From assembly GCF_902706285.1 (NCBI RefSeq), contig NZ_CACSKD010000019.1, positions 1 through 64,000 on the forward strand: a stretch of 64,000 nucleotides of DNA, in the 5' to 3' direction. Source of the stretch: Rhizobium sp. 18055. GTDB lineage: Bacteria; Pseudomonadota; Alphaproteobacteria; Rhizobiales; Rhizobiaceae. Positions 37,610-45,253 of the stretch are shown one piece after another. Below the pieces are notes generated by a model that searched no databases, was not told the origin of the DNA, and saw nothing but the letters and a program-made list of their open reading frames with translations. The translations under genes and the position numbers were made by a program. The stretch's first letter is position 1, and each line of letters begins with the position of its first letter.

Positions 37610-37852
37610 GTGATCAAGGCTCGTGTAACCGTCACGCTGAAAAACGGCGTTCTCGATCCGCAGGGCAAGGCAATCGAAGGCGCGCTCGGCGCCCTCGGCT
37701 TCGAAGGTGTCGGCCATGTCCGCCAGGGCAAGGTGTTCGACGTCGAGATTGAAGGCACCGACAAGGCCAAGGCCGAAGGTGACATCAAGGCCATGTGCGA
37801 AAAACTCCTCGCAAATACCGTGATCGAGAATTATACTATTTCTCTCGACTAG
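37610..37852 (+). CDS. purS: FGAM synthase subunit PurS
   Basis: Small subunit of the three-part phosphoribosylformylglycinamidine synthase (PurS-PurQ-PurL), 80 residues. It begins KARVTVTLKNGVLDPQGKAI and contains the EGALGALGFEGVGHVRQGK signature. The start is GTG with AGGGAAG upstream. PurQ is 470 bases further on and PurL 4.2 kb further on, the use of small PurL with PurS being normal for alphaproteobacteria. Confidence 0.95.
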   Translation: MIKARVTVTLKNGVLDPQGKAIEGALGALGFEGVGHVRQGKVFDVEIEGTDKAKAEGDIKAMCEKLLANTVIENYTISLD

Positions 37853-37871
37853 CGGTTGCGGAGACTGTCCG

Positions 37872-38078
37872 ATGACTGAGGTGACAAATCAGATACTTTA
37901 TGACGATCTTCTAAAGCTCGATCAGAAGCTAGAAGAAAATCTGGAAGGGCTTCAGGACATCGTTTCCTTCATGAAGGAAATGAACCGCGAGCTCGCAGAC
38001 GAGCGGTCCAAGACGGAGCTCCTGAAAAGGAAGTTTTTTGGTAACCGTCTTGAGGCGCTTGAGGTCATCGTTGGCTGA
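37872..38078 (+). CDS. Small coiled-coil protein between purS and purQ (first of two)
   Basis: A 68-residue, highly charged helical protein starting MTEVTNQILYDDLLKLDQKL. ATG 37872 has GGAG eight bases upstream. The end overlaps the next gene, whose likely TTG start lies at 38071. The N-terminal pattern (M-x-E-x-T, then an amphipathic helix) resembles that of the next protein, so the two may be tandem paralogues. A TTTTTT run at 38034-38039 would merge the frames if one T were lost, so a single frameshifted gene is possible too. Function is unknown. Confidence 0.6.
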   Translation: MTEVTNQILYDDLLKLDQKLEENLEGLQDIVSFMKEMNRELADERSKTELLKRKFFGNRLEALEVIVG

Positions 38079-38328
38079 GATTACGCAGGAGCTCATTCAC
38101 GAACTCTTGCGTCGCTTTCACCAGCGCGCAGACAAGGCAGATACCGCGGCACGCGATCTGCGAAATGAGGTTAATTCGATACGATTGCTGCTCCTCGCCC
38201 ACCAGGGCGATATCAGCAATCTTTATATGCTTATCCACCAAATCGACGAGCGCCTCGAACGCATCGAAAACCGTCTCGAACTTCGAGAACTCGCAGAAGC
38301 ACAAGCAAGGTTTGAACCACACCCATGA
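38071..38328 (+). CDS. Small coiled-coil protein between purS and purQ (second of two)
   Basis: An 85-residue helical protein, starting at TTG 38071 (GAGG six bases upstream; the frame is open to another TTG at 38038). It contains AHQGDISNLYMLIHQIDERL followed by an amphipathic ERIENRLELRE helix, typical of small rhizobial coiled-coil proteins found in pur gene runs. It overlaps the preceding gene by 8 bases and purQ by 4 (ATGA), so all are translationally coupled. It might be a structural helper of the PurSQL complex; this is speculative. Confidence 0.65.
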   Translation: MAEITQELIHELLRRFHQRADKADTAARDLRNEVNSIRLLLLAHQGDISNLYMLIHQIDERLERIENRLELRELAEAQARFEPHP

Positions 38329-38996
38329 AATCCGCCGTCGTTCAACTTCCGGGTCTTAACCGCGATCGTGACATGATCGCTGCTCTCACCAAGATCTCCG
38401 GTCAGGCACCGGTGACGATCTGGCAGACGGAGACCGATATTCCCGATGTCGATCTGATCGTCATCCCGGGTGGTTTCTCCTACGGAGATTATCTGCGCTG
38501 TGGTGCGATCGCTGCTCGCATGCCCGTCATGCAGGCGATCATCGAGAAGGCCAACAAGGGCGTGAAGGTTCTGGGCGTCTGCAACGGCTTCCAGATCCTC
38601 GTCGAAGCCGGTCTTCTGCCGGGCGCGCTGATGCGCAATGCATCGCTGAAGTTCGTCTGCCGCGAGATCAAGCTCGAAGTCGTCAACGCCGAGACCGATT
38701 TCACCAAGGCATATGCCAAAGGCCAGATCATCCGCTGCCCGATCGCCCATCACGACGGCAACTATTTCGCCGACACAGAGACGCTGGCAAAGATCGAGGG
38801 CAACGGCCAGGTGGTGTTCCGCTACGCCGAGGGCACAAACCCGAACGGCTCGATGAACGACATTGCTGCGGTCATGAACGAAGGCGGCAATGTGCTCGGC
38901 ATGATGCCACATCCGGAGAACCTCATCGAGGCCGCGCACGGCGGTTCCGACGGCCGCGCCTTGTTCGCTTCGGCGCTCGACGTAATCGCTGCTTAA
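38325..38996 (+). CDS. purQ: FGAM synthase glutaminase subunit PurQ
   Basis: Class I glutamine amidotransferase subunit supplying ammonia to PurL, 223 residues. The nucleophile cysteine is in VLGVCNGFQIL (about residue 86). The catalytic histidine and glutamate are in MMPHPENLIE near the C-terminus. IVIPGGFSYGDYLRCGA is the typical N-terminal oxyanion strand. Translation start overlaps the upstream coiled-coil gene. Confidence 0.96.
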   Translation: MKSAVVQLPGLNRDRDMIAALTKISGQAPVTIWQTETDIPDVDLIVIPGGFSYGDYLRCGAIAARMPVMQAIIEKANKGVKVLGVCNGFQILVEAGLLPGALMRNASLKFVCREIKLEVVNAETDFTKAYAKGQIIRCPIAHHDGNYFADTETLAKIEGNGQVVFRYAEGTNPNGSMNDIAAVMNEGGNVLGMMPHPENLIEAAHGGSDGRALFASALDVIAA

Positions 38997-39044
38997 CCTT
39001 AGACGCGTAAGAGGCCATTCATCTGGTCCACCGGAGCAAGATCG

Positions 39045-39443
39045 ATGCGCCCTCGCCTGTCCCTGACACATGTTCTCGCCATTGCCGCTACCGCGGCACT
39101 GGCCGCCTCGTGCCAATCGAAGACGCCTGCCCCGACGCAGGATCGTAGCGCGCTCTCGACCATGGAACGCGTCGCGGTGGCTGCCAGCAATTGCTGGTTC
39201 AAGTCGGGCGATGCGACGTTTGCCGCCTACAAGCTGGCACCGGAGCTCAACTCATTCTCCGGCCGCCCGCGCATTCTGGTCGTCCACAAGGGCAGCCCGG
39301 AAAGCCGGCCGCTGCTGGTCGTCCAGGCCGAGGGCAATCCGTCCAAGCTCGACGCCTTCGGTCCGATGATGGACACGCCCGCAAAGCCGCGCATCGCTCA
39401 GGACGTGATCCGCTGGGCCGGCGGCAACAAGAGCTGCAGCTAA
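39045..39443 (+). CDS. Small exported protein, possible lipoprotein
   Basis: A 132-residue protein with a signal sequence (SLTHVLAIAATAALAASCQS). Cysteine 23 after AAS could be lipidated, although the lipobox lacks leucine at -3. The mature part has two more cysteines (SNCWF and the C-terminal KSCS) that may form a disulfide. No family is recognised. ATG 39045 has GGAG eight bases upstream, and the gene begins 49 bases after purQ. Confidence 0.7.
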   Translation: MRPRLSLTHVLAIAATAALAASCQSKTPAPTQDRSALSTMERVAVAASNCWFKSGDATFAAYKLAPELNSFSGRPRILVVHKGSPESRPLLVVQAEGNPSKLDAFGPMMDTPAKPRIAQDVIRWAGGNKSCS

Positions 39444-39466
39444 GCCGCTCTTTGCCTGCCTGCGCT

Positions 39467-39724
39467 TCAATCCCAGAAGAACGACTTGGCGATTTCCTTG
39501 CCGGCCTCGGCACGGCTGACGCCGATGTCGAGCAGTTCATTATCCGTCAGATCGCGGAGCGCACGTCGACCTGCGCGCTTCTGCTGCCAGATCATCAACA
39601 TTGTCCAAAGCTGACCAAGACGCTTCATTGTGCTCAACCGCGCCGCCGGCTTTGAGGCAATCCGGAATTGCTCCGTCAGCTGGTGAAATGCATTGTCTTC
39701 TCTGATTTCTGGTACGGCAGACAC
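39467..39724 (-). CDS. DUF1127 (YjiS-like) small protein
   Basis: A small protein with the DUF1127 domain at its C-terminus: RRALRDLTDNELLDIGVSRA, ending SFFWD. The start is uncertain. GTG 39724 (85 residues) is used because the upstream frame reads like coding sequence (DNAFHQLTEQFRIASKP); ATG 39628 would give the bare 53-residue domain. DUF1127 proteins bind RNA or take part in phosphate and stress responses in some alphaproteobacteria. It is divergent from a MocR regulator, a common pairing, and is probably controlled by it. Confidence 0.75.
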   Translation of the reverse strand: MSAVPEIREDNAFHQLTEQFRIASKPAARLSTMKRLGQLWTMLMIWQQKRAGRRALRDLTDNELLDIGVSRAEAGKEIAKSFFWD

Positions 39725-39766
39725 GTCTCTATCCAATCGCTGATTGTGTGCATTTCCCTGATAGTC

Positions 39767-39795
39767 TTGACAGACAAAGGGTGACAATCTAGAAA
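39767..39795 (+). promoter_or_regulatory. Promoter of the MocR gene, probably giving a leaderless mRNA
   Basis: TTGACA (39767-39772) and TAGAAA (39790-39795) are spaced by 17 bases. The predicted start of transcription is about 39802-39805, at or within three bases of the ATG at 39805. No ribosome-binding site is visible before that ATG. Confidence 0.6.
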
Positions 39796-39796
39796 A

Positions 39797-39811
39797 TTGT
39801 CATCATGACAA
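39797..39811. promoter_or_regulatory. Palindromic operator overlapping the MocR start codon
   Basis: TTGTCATCATGACAA is a perfect inverted repeat with 7-base arms around a central C, and the ATG of the regulator gene is in its right arm. Further direct GACAA copies lie at 39773 and 39783, between the -35 and -10 boxes. The set looks like an autoregulatory operator. Confidence 0.6.
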
Positions 39812-41223
39812 ATTGGCTCCCTGATCTCACGCGCGGCTCCGGCCCGGTTTATCTCCGTCTCGCCGATGATATCGAAACCGCGATATCGAGCGGCGCATTA
39901 CCGGCTGGGAGCAAGCTGCCGCCGCAGCGCAATCTGGCTTACGACATCGGCGTGACAATCGGCACAATCGGCCGCGCCTATGCGCTGGTGCATGAACGCG
40001 GTCTTGTCGCCGGTGAAGTCGGGCGCGGCACCTACGTGCTGGATCGCGCCGAGACCGCACCCGGCAATCAACCGGACCCGCTGACAATTGCCCTGGGCGG
40101 GACCAGGACAATCGATGCACCCGCCAACAAGATCCGCTTCGACACCACGGCAGCGCCCGATCTCGGCCAGGGCAAGGTGATCGGACAGGTCCTTGCCGAT
40201 ATCGGCGAACAGCACCTTTCGGAAATATCGTCCTATTCGCGCGTCTTTCCGGCAAACTGGTATCAGGCCGGTCGTCGCTGGCTTTCACGCAACGGCTGGG
40301 CGCCAGATGCCGAAAACATCGTGCCGACGCTTGGCGCGCATGCGGCCGCCATCGCGGTGATATCGGCGATATCGTCGCCGGGCGACAAGATCGTTTTCGA
40401 GAATCTCAGTTACACGCAGGTCAGCCGCAGCGCCCGCATCCTTGGGCGCCGGACGATCACCGTCGATTCGGATGAGGATGGCATCATCCCGGATGATTTC
40501 GAGCGGCTTTGCCAGCAGCAGCACCCGAAACTCGCCTTCCTGATGCCGACGGCCCATAATCCGACACTGGCCACCATGCCGCACGAGCGCCGGGCCAGGG
40601 TCGCCGAAATCGCACGGCGCCACGGCGTCTGGTTGATCGAGGACGATCTCTACGGCGGTATGACCGGCGACGAAAACCCGCTGCTCGCCTCGCTCGCCCC
40701 CGATCGCACCTTCCTGATCAGCGGCCTGTCGAAATCGGTTGCCGCTGGTATTCGCGGCGGCTGGGTCGCCTGCCCGCCGCATTTTGCGCAACGTATCAAG
40801 GTGACTCACAAGATGATCACCGGCGGGCTGCCTTTCATCCTTGCGGAAACCTGCGCCCGTCTGGTCGAGAGTGGCCAGGCCCATGAGATCCGCGAGACCA
40901 GCATCACCGAACTTGCCAGCCGCGAACGCCTGGCGCGTGAAACGCTCCAGGGCTTCGACTTCATCTCGCATCCGCACGTGCCCTTCCTCTGGTTGAAGCT
41001 GCCCGACCCGTGGCTCTCAGGCACGTTCAAGAACGCTGCCTTCAGGGATGGCGTGCTGATCGACGACGAGGACGAGTTCAAGGCGGCCCGCACCGACAAG
41101 GTCTACCACCGCGTGCGGGTCTCCTTCTCGTCGCCAAAAAGCCGCGACGAACTCGTTGCAGGTCTGATGACCTTGCGACGTCTGCTTGAAAGCGGCGGGG
41201 CCGGATACGACGGCGAGATCTGA
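39805..41223 (+). CDS. MocR-type transcription regulator (GntR HTH plus aminotransferase domain)
   Basis: A 472-residue fusion of an N-terminal GntR winged helix (about 10-75, YLRLADDIETAISSGALPAG and KLPPQRNLAYDIGVTIGTI) with a class I aminotransferase-like domain. The PLP lysine is in ISGLSKSVAAGIRGGW (about residue 310). MocR proteins sense PLP-linked amines or amino acids and regulate a neighbouring gene. Here the candidate target is the divergent DUF1127 gene. The promoter suggests a leaderless mRNA and autoregulation through a palindrome at the start codon. Confidence 0.93.
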   Translation: MTNWLPDLTRGSGPVYLRLADDIETAISSGALPAGSKLPPQRNLAYDIGVTIGTIGRAYALVHERGLVAGEVGRGTYVLDRAETAPGNQPDPLTIALGGTRTIDAPANKIRFDTTAAPDLGQGKVIGQVLADIGEQHLSEISSYSRVFPANWYQAGRRWLSRNGWAPDAENIVPTLGAHAAAIAVISAISSPGDKIVFENLSYTQVSRSARILGRRTITVDSDEDGIIPDDFERLCQQQHPKLAFLMPTAHNPTLATMPHERRARVAEIARRHGVWLIEDDLYGGMTGDENPLLASLAPDRTFLISGLSKSVAAGIRGGWVACPPHFAQRIKVTHKMITGGLPFILAETCARLVESGQAHEIRETSITELASRERLARETLQGFDFISHPHVPFLWLKLPDPWLSGTFKNAAFRDGVLIDDEDEFKAARTDKVYHRVRVSFSSPKSRDELVAGLMTLRRLLESGGAGYDGEI

Positions 41224-41350
41224 GATTGTTGCAGATTGGCAGCAGTCTCTAAATTCTGACGTTTTGAACAACAGTTTGCTTTACCGACTCAAATTGAATG
41301 CTACCCCTTGATAAGCGAACGGTGATTTGTGCCGTTACCAAGGGCAGCGC

Positions 41351-41932
41351 ATGGCAATGAACATTATGAAATCGGCATCTGTGTATCGCGGTGCCATCAT
41401 CGCGGCAGTAATTTCAAACGCATCGCTCCTGCCGACCGCAGCCCATGCAGATGACAAAATCTTCGATGAATTGCGCTTCGGCGCATCAGCCTCCATTCAG
41501 AGTGGCCATAGCAAGGAAGACGGTGTCTTTCCTGAGGTGACGGTATTCTTCGATCCGTTCGACCACGATGCCGCCACGGACTGGAAACAGCAACTTGCCC
41601 GGCCCCGGCTGAATATCGGCACGTCGATCGGCACCTCTGGCGAAGCAACGCAGATATTCGGCGGCTTTGCCTGGACGGTGAATTTCAACGAGAAGATTTT
41701 CGCCGAAGCCGGCTTCGGCGGCGTCTGGCACAATGGCAATCTCGGCTACACCGATGAAGGGCCGGAGCTCGGCTGTCGTTTCCTGTTTCATGAATATGTC
41801 GGCGCCGGCTACCGCTTCGATCAGCATTGGAATGTCATGGCGCAAGTCGCCCATTCCTCGCATGCCAACCTCTGCGACGGCCCGAACAGCGGCATGACCC
41901 GTGCGGGCATCCAGCTCGGCTACAAGTTCTAG
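41351..41932 (+). CDS. PagL-like lipid A deacylase / acyloxyacyl hydrolase family protein
   Basis: An outer-membrane beta-barrel protein of 193 residues with a signal peptide (about 1-32, cleavage after AAHA). The C-terminal region carries VAHSSHANLCDGPNSG, which resembles the His-x-Ser catalytic region of PagL, and ends in an aromatic residue (LGYKF), as outer-membrane barrels do. The third PagL catalytic residue, a glutamate after the serine, is not obvious here, so activity is uncertain. The start is ATG 41351 with AGGG six bases upstream. Confidence 0.78.
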   Translation: MAMNIMKSASVYRGAIIAAVISNASLLPTAAHADDKIFDELRFGASASIQSGHSKEDGVFPEVTVFFDPFDHDAATDWKQQLARPRLNIGTSIGTSGEATQIFGGFAWTVNFNEKIFAEAGFGGVWHNGNLGYTDEGPELGCRFLFHEYVGAGYRFDQHWNVMAQVAHSSHANLCDGPNSGMTRAGIQLGYKF

Positions 41933-42055
41933 CTTTGCTTATATGATCGTCGAATGCCCGCTCTCTGTGAACAGCGGGCATTTTCCTGTCGCGCGTTTCA
42001 TTCACTTAGGCTAAAGACACCGAAATCGCGCAACGGCAGGGACTTCGCAGAGCTC

Positions 42056-44290
42056 ATGACCATTTCCAACACCCGCCCGATCACTCCAGAATTGATCGCC
42101 TCCCACGGCCTGAAGCCGGACGAATACCAGCGGATACTGGATCTGATCGGCCGTGAGCCGACATTTACCGAACTCGGTATCTTCTCGGCCATGTGGAACG
42201 AGCACTGCTCCTACAAGTCCTCGAAGAAATGGCTCCGCACCCTGCCGACCACCGGCGCCCGCGTCATCCAGGGCCCCGGTGAAAATGCCGGTGTCGTCGA
42301 TATCGATGATGGTGACGTTGTCGTCTTCAAGATGGAAAGCCACAACCACCCGTCCTACATCGAGCCCTATCAGGGCGCTGCCACAGGCGTTGGCGGCATC
42401 CTGCGCGACGTCTTCACCATGGGTGCGCGCCCGATCGCCGCAATGAACGCCCTGCGCTTCGGCGCCCCTGATCACCCGAAGACCCGCCACCTCGTTTCCG
42501 GCGTCGTCTCCGGCGTCGGCGGCTACGGCAACTCCTTCGGTGTCCCGACTGTTGGCGGCGAAGTCGAGTTCGACGCCCGCTACAACGGCAACATCCTGGT
42601 CAACGCCTTTGCTGCAGGTCTCGCCAAGTCCGACGGCATCTTCCTCTCCGAAGCCAAGGGCGTCGGCCTTCCCGTCGTCTATCTCGGCGCCAAGACCGGT
42701 CGCGACGGCGTCGGTGGTGCGACCATGGCCTCTGCGGAATTCGACGGATCGATCGAAGAAAAGCGCCCGACCGTGCAGGTCGGCGACCCCTTCACCGAAA
42801 AGTGCCTGCTCGAAGCCTGCCTCGAGCTGATGCAGACCGGTGCCGTCATCGCCATCCAGGACATGGGTGCTGCCGGCCTCACCTGCTCTGCTGTCGAAAT
42901 GGGCGCCAAGGGCGACCTCGGCATCCTGCTCGACCTCGACACCGTGCCTGTGCGCGAAGACGAGATGACCGCCTATGAAATGATGCTGTCCGAAAGCCAG
43001 GAGCGCATGCTCATGGTCCTCGAACCGGCCAAGGAAGCCGTCGCCAAGGCAATCTTCGTCAAGTGGGGCCTCGATTTTGCAATCGTCGGCAAGACCACCG
43101 ACGATCTGCGCTTCCGTTGCGTGCATCAAGGCGTCGAAGTCGCCAACCTGCCCATCAAGGATCTCGGCGACCAGGCACCGGAGTATGACCGCCCCTGGCG
43201 CGAAGCCGACAAGCGCGCACCGCTGCCGGCCAACCTCGTTGCTGCGCCTGAAAACTACGGCCAGACGCTGCTCAAGCTGGTCGGCTCGCCGAACGAATCA
43301 AGCCGTCGCTGGGTCTACGAACAGTATGATACGCTGATCCAGGGCAACTCCTTGCAGCTGCCCGGCGGCGACGCCGGCGTCGTTCGCGTCGAAACCCACC
43401 CGACCAAGGCGCTGGCCTTCTCGTCCGACGTGACGCCACGCTATGTCGAGGCCGATCCGTTCGAAGGTGGCAAGCAGGCTGTGGCCGAATGCTGGCGCAA
43501 CATCACCGCGACAGGCGCCGAGCCGCTGGCCGCCACCGACAACCTCAACTTCGGCAATCCAGAGAAGCCCGAGATCATGGGCCAGCTGGTGCAGGCCGTG
43601 AAGGGCATCGGCGAAGCCTGCCGTGCACTTGATTTCCCGATCGTCTCCGGCAACGTCTCGCTTTATAACGAGACCAACGGCGTCGCCATCCTGCCCACCC
43701 CGACCATCGCCGGCGTCGGCCTGCTCGGCGACTGGAAGAAGATGGCGCGTATCGGCAGTGCTGCCAATGGCGACAAGGTCATCATGATCGGCACCGACGG
43801 CAGCCATCTCGGTTCGTCGATCTATCTTCGCGACATCCTCGGCTCTTCCGATGGCCCGGCCCCTGAAGTCGATCTGTTTGCCGAACGCCGCAACGGCGAC
43901 TTCGTGCGCTCGGTGATCCGCAACGGCCAGGCAACCGCCTGCCACGACATCTCGTCGGGCGGTCTTGCTCTGGCACTCGCCGAAATGGTGATGTCCTCGG
44001 GCAAGGGCCTGAAGATCGATCTCGGCGAAGGCAAGGGTCCGGCCCATGCGCTGCTGTTCGGCGAAGACCAGGCACGTTACGTGATCACCGTACCCGCCGA
44101 CGTTGCGTCGTTCGTGTGCGCCAATGCCGAAGGTGCCGGCATTCCGTTCCGCCGTCTCGGCACCGTAGAGGGCGAAAGCCTGGTCATCGATGATCTGCTG
44201 GCACTGCCGATTCAGCAATTGCGCCACGCCCATGAATCATGGTTCCCTGATTTCATGGAAGGCCGCGGCACGCTCGCGGCCGCCGAATGA
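42056..44290 (+). CDS. purL: FGAM synthase subunit PurL
   Basis: Large catalytic subunit of the PurSQL complex, converting FGAR to FGAM; 744 residues, the small PurL form that needs PurS and PurQ. Recognisable segments are WNEHCSYKSSKKWL (about residues 46-59), KMESHNHPSYIEPYQGAATG with the ATP/Mg site, GGYGNSFGVPTVGGE, and DMGAAGLTCSAVEMG. The frame is open 34 codons further, but the family begins at this ATG. bolA and grxD follow on the same strand. Confidence 0.97.
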   Translation: MTISNTRPITPELIASHGLKPDEYQRILDLIGREPTFTELGIFSAMWNEHCSYKSSKKWLRTLPTTGARVIQGPGENAGVVDIDDGDVVVFKMESHNHPSYIEPYQGAATGVGGILRDVFTMGARPIAAMNALRFGAPDHPKTRHLVSGVVSGVGGYGNSFGVPTVGGEVEFDARYNGNILVNAFAAGLAKSDGIFLSEAKGVGLPVVYLGAKTGRDGVGGATMASAEFDGSIEEKRPTVQVGDPFTEKCLLEACLELMQTGAVIAIQDMGAAGLTCSAVEMGAKGDLGILLDLDTVPVREDEMTAYEMMLSESQERMLMVLEPAKEAVAKAIFVKWGLDFAIVGKTTDDLRFRCVHQGVEVANLPIKDLGDQAPEYDRPWREADKRAPLPANLVAAPENYGQTLLKLVGSPNESSRRWVYEQYDTLIQGNSLQLPGGDAGVVRVETHPTKALAFSSDVTPRYVEADPFEGGKQAVAECWRNITATGAEPLAATDNLNFGNPEKPEIMGQLVQAVKGIGEACRALDFPIVSGNVSLYNETNGVAILPTPTIAGVGLLGDWKKMARIGSAANGDKVIMIGTDGSHLGSSIYLRDILGSSDGPAPEVDLFAERRNGDFVRSVIRNGQATACHDISSGGLALALAEMVMSSGKGLKIDLGEGKGPAHALLFGEDQARYVITVPADVASFVCANAEGAGIPFRRLGTVEGESLVIDDLLALPIQQLRHAHESWFPDFMEGRGTLAAAE

Positions 44291-44310
44291 TGCGCAAGGA
44301 GTAATCGATC

Positions 44311-44544
44311 ATGGCTATGAAACCCGGTGACATCGAAGACATGATCAAGGCTGGCATCCCAGGTGCCAAGGTCGTCATCCGCGACCTGGCCGGCGATGGT
44401 GACCACTACGCTGCCGAAGTCGTCGCGGAAGCTTTCCGCGGCAAGACCCGCGTGCAGCAGCACAAGATGGTCTACGACGCTCTGAAGGGCAACATGGGCG
44501 GCGTCCTGCATGCACTCGCGCTGCAAACGTCCGCGCCGGAGTGA
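44311..44544 (+). CDS. bolA: BolA family protein
   Basis: A 77-residue BolA-like protein of the short (BolA2/Grx4-partner) type. It has GDGDHYAAEVVAEAFRGKTR, with the conserved histidine H32, and VQQHKMVYDALKG with the second conserved histidine. BolA proteins bind a [2Fe-2S] cluster together with a CGFS glutaredoxin and act in Fe-S trafficking and iron sensing. The glutaredoxin gene is the next gene. It starts 20 bases after purL, so it is probably made from the purL transcript. Confidence 0.94.
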   Translation: MAMKPGDIEDMIKAGIPGAKVVIRDLAGDGDHYAAEVVAEAFRGKTRVQQHKMVYDALKGNMGGVLHALALQTSAPE

Positions 44545-44556
44545 TCGCGACACAAT

Positions 44557-44584
44557 ATGCCCGGCCTTTCAGCCGGGCATTTTT
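44557..44584 (+). terminator. Terminator after bolA
   Basis: A 9-bp perfect stem (44557-44565 with 44572-44580) and five T end the purL-bolA transcript 12 bases past bolA. The glutaredoxin gene 230 bases on therefore probably has its own promoter, in the gap 44585-44817. Confidence 0.85.
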
Positions 44585-44817
44585 CTTGGCCGGACCTGTG
44601 CGACACGATTCGGCAAGCCAGTTTTGCAACGCTTTTACCGCATGCAAACAAGCAAGCCCGTCTCATCCGTAACGGATAAGCAACAACAACAGGCATCGCG
44701 ACCAGCGACCTGCCTTTTTTTGAACCCACCTGCTGGAATTCCATTCGTCACATGCTATCTAAGCTTAACGATTGAAACGGCGGGCCTTTAACTCGCCTGT
44801 TGAAAGGATTAGGTCCC

Positions 44818-45153
44818 ATGAGCGGTATCAACGAATTCATCGACAACGAAATCAAGACCAACGACGTCGTCCTCTTCATGAAGGGCACGCCGCAGTTTCC
44901 ACAGTGTGGGTTCTCCGGCCAGGTCGTGCAGATTCTCGATTACGTCGGTGTCGACTACAAGAGCGTCAACGTGCTCGCTGATTCCGAAATCCGCCAGGGC
45001 ATCAAGGATTATTCGAATTGGCCGACCATTCCCCAGCTCTACGTGAAGGGTGAATTCATCGGCGGCTGCGACATCATCAAGGAAATGTTCCAGGCTGGTG
45101 AGTTGCAGCAGCACCTGCAGGAAAACGGCGTAACCGTTCGCGGCGCCGCTTGA
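44818..45153 (+). CDS. grxD: Monothiol (CGFS) glutaredoxin Grx4/GrxD
   Basis: A 111-residue glutaredoxin with the CGFS active site at residues 30-33 (PQCGFSGQ), the WPTIPQLYVKGEFIGGCDI glutathione-binding region and KGTPQFP before the active site. It binds a bridging [2Fe-2S] cluster with glutathione and transfers it, usually with BolA. ATG 44818 has AAGGA upstream. Together with the suf operon it completes a cluster assembly and delivery set in this window. Confidence 0.96.
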   Translation: MSGINEFIDNEIKTNDVVLFMKGTPQFPQCGFSGQVVQILDYVGVDYKSVNVLADSEIRQGIKDYSNWPTIPQLYVKGEFIGGCDIIKEMFQAGELQQHLQENGVTVRGAA

Positions 45154-45164
45154 CCTGACCGGTC

Positions 45165-45182
45165 ACCGGGCGTCCGCCCGGT
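45165..45182 (+). terminator. Hairpin after grxD, possible terminator
   Basis: ACCGGGCG and CGCCCGGT pair (45165-45172 with 45175-45182) 12 bases after grxD, followed by three T. A second stronger hairpin lies 25 bases further on. Confidence 0.45.
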
Positions 45183-45206
45183 TTCCATCTCTGTATTTTG
45201 AGTCCG

Positions 45207-45229
45207 AGGCGCTGTGTTGAACAGCGCCT
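45207..45229 (+). terminator. Second hairpin after grxD
   Basis: A perfect 9-bp stem (45207-45215 with 45221-45229) is followed by a five-T run at about 45237-45241. It lies 24 bases before the exporter start, so it ends grxD transcription or could form a leader structure of the exporter gene. Confidence 0.6.
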
Positions 45230-45253
45230 TGGCCTGTTTTTGGGAATTAGATT

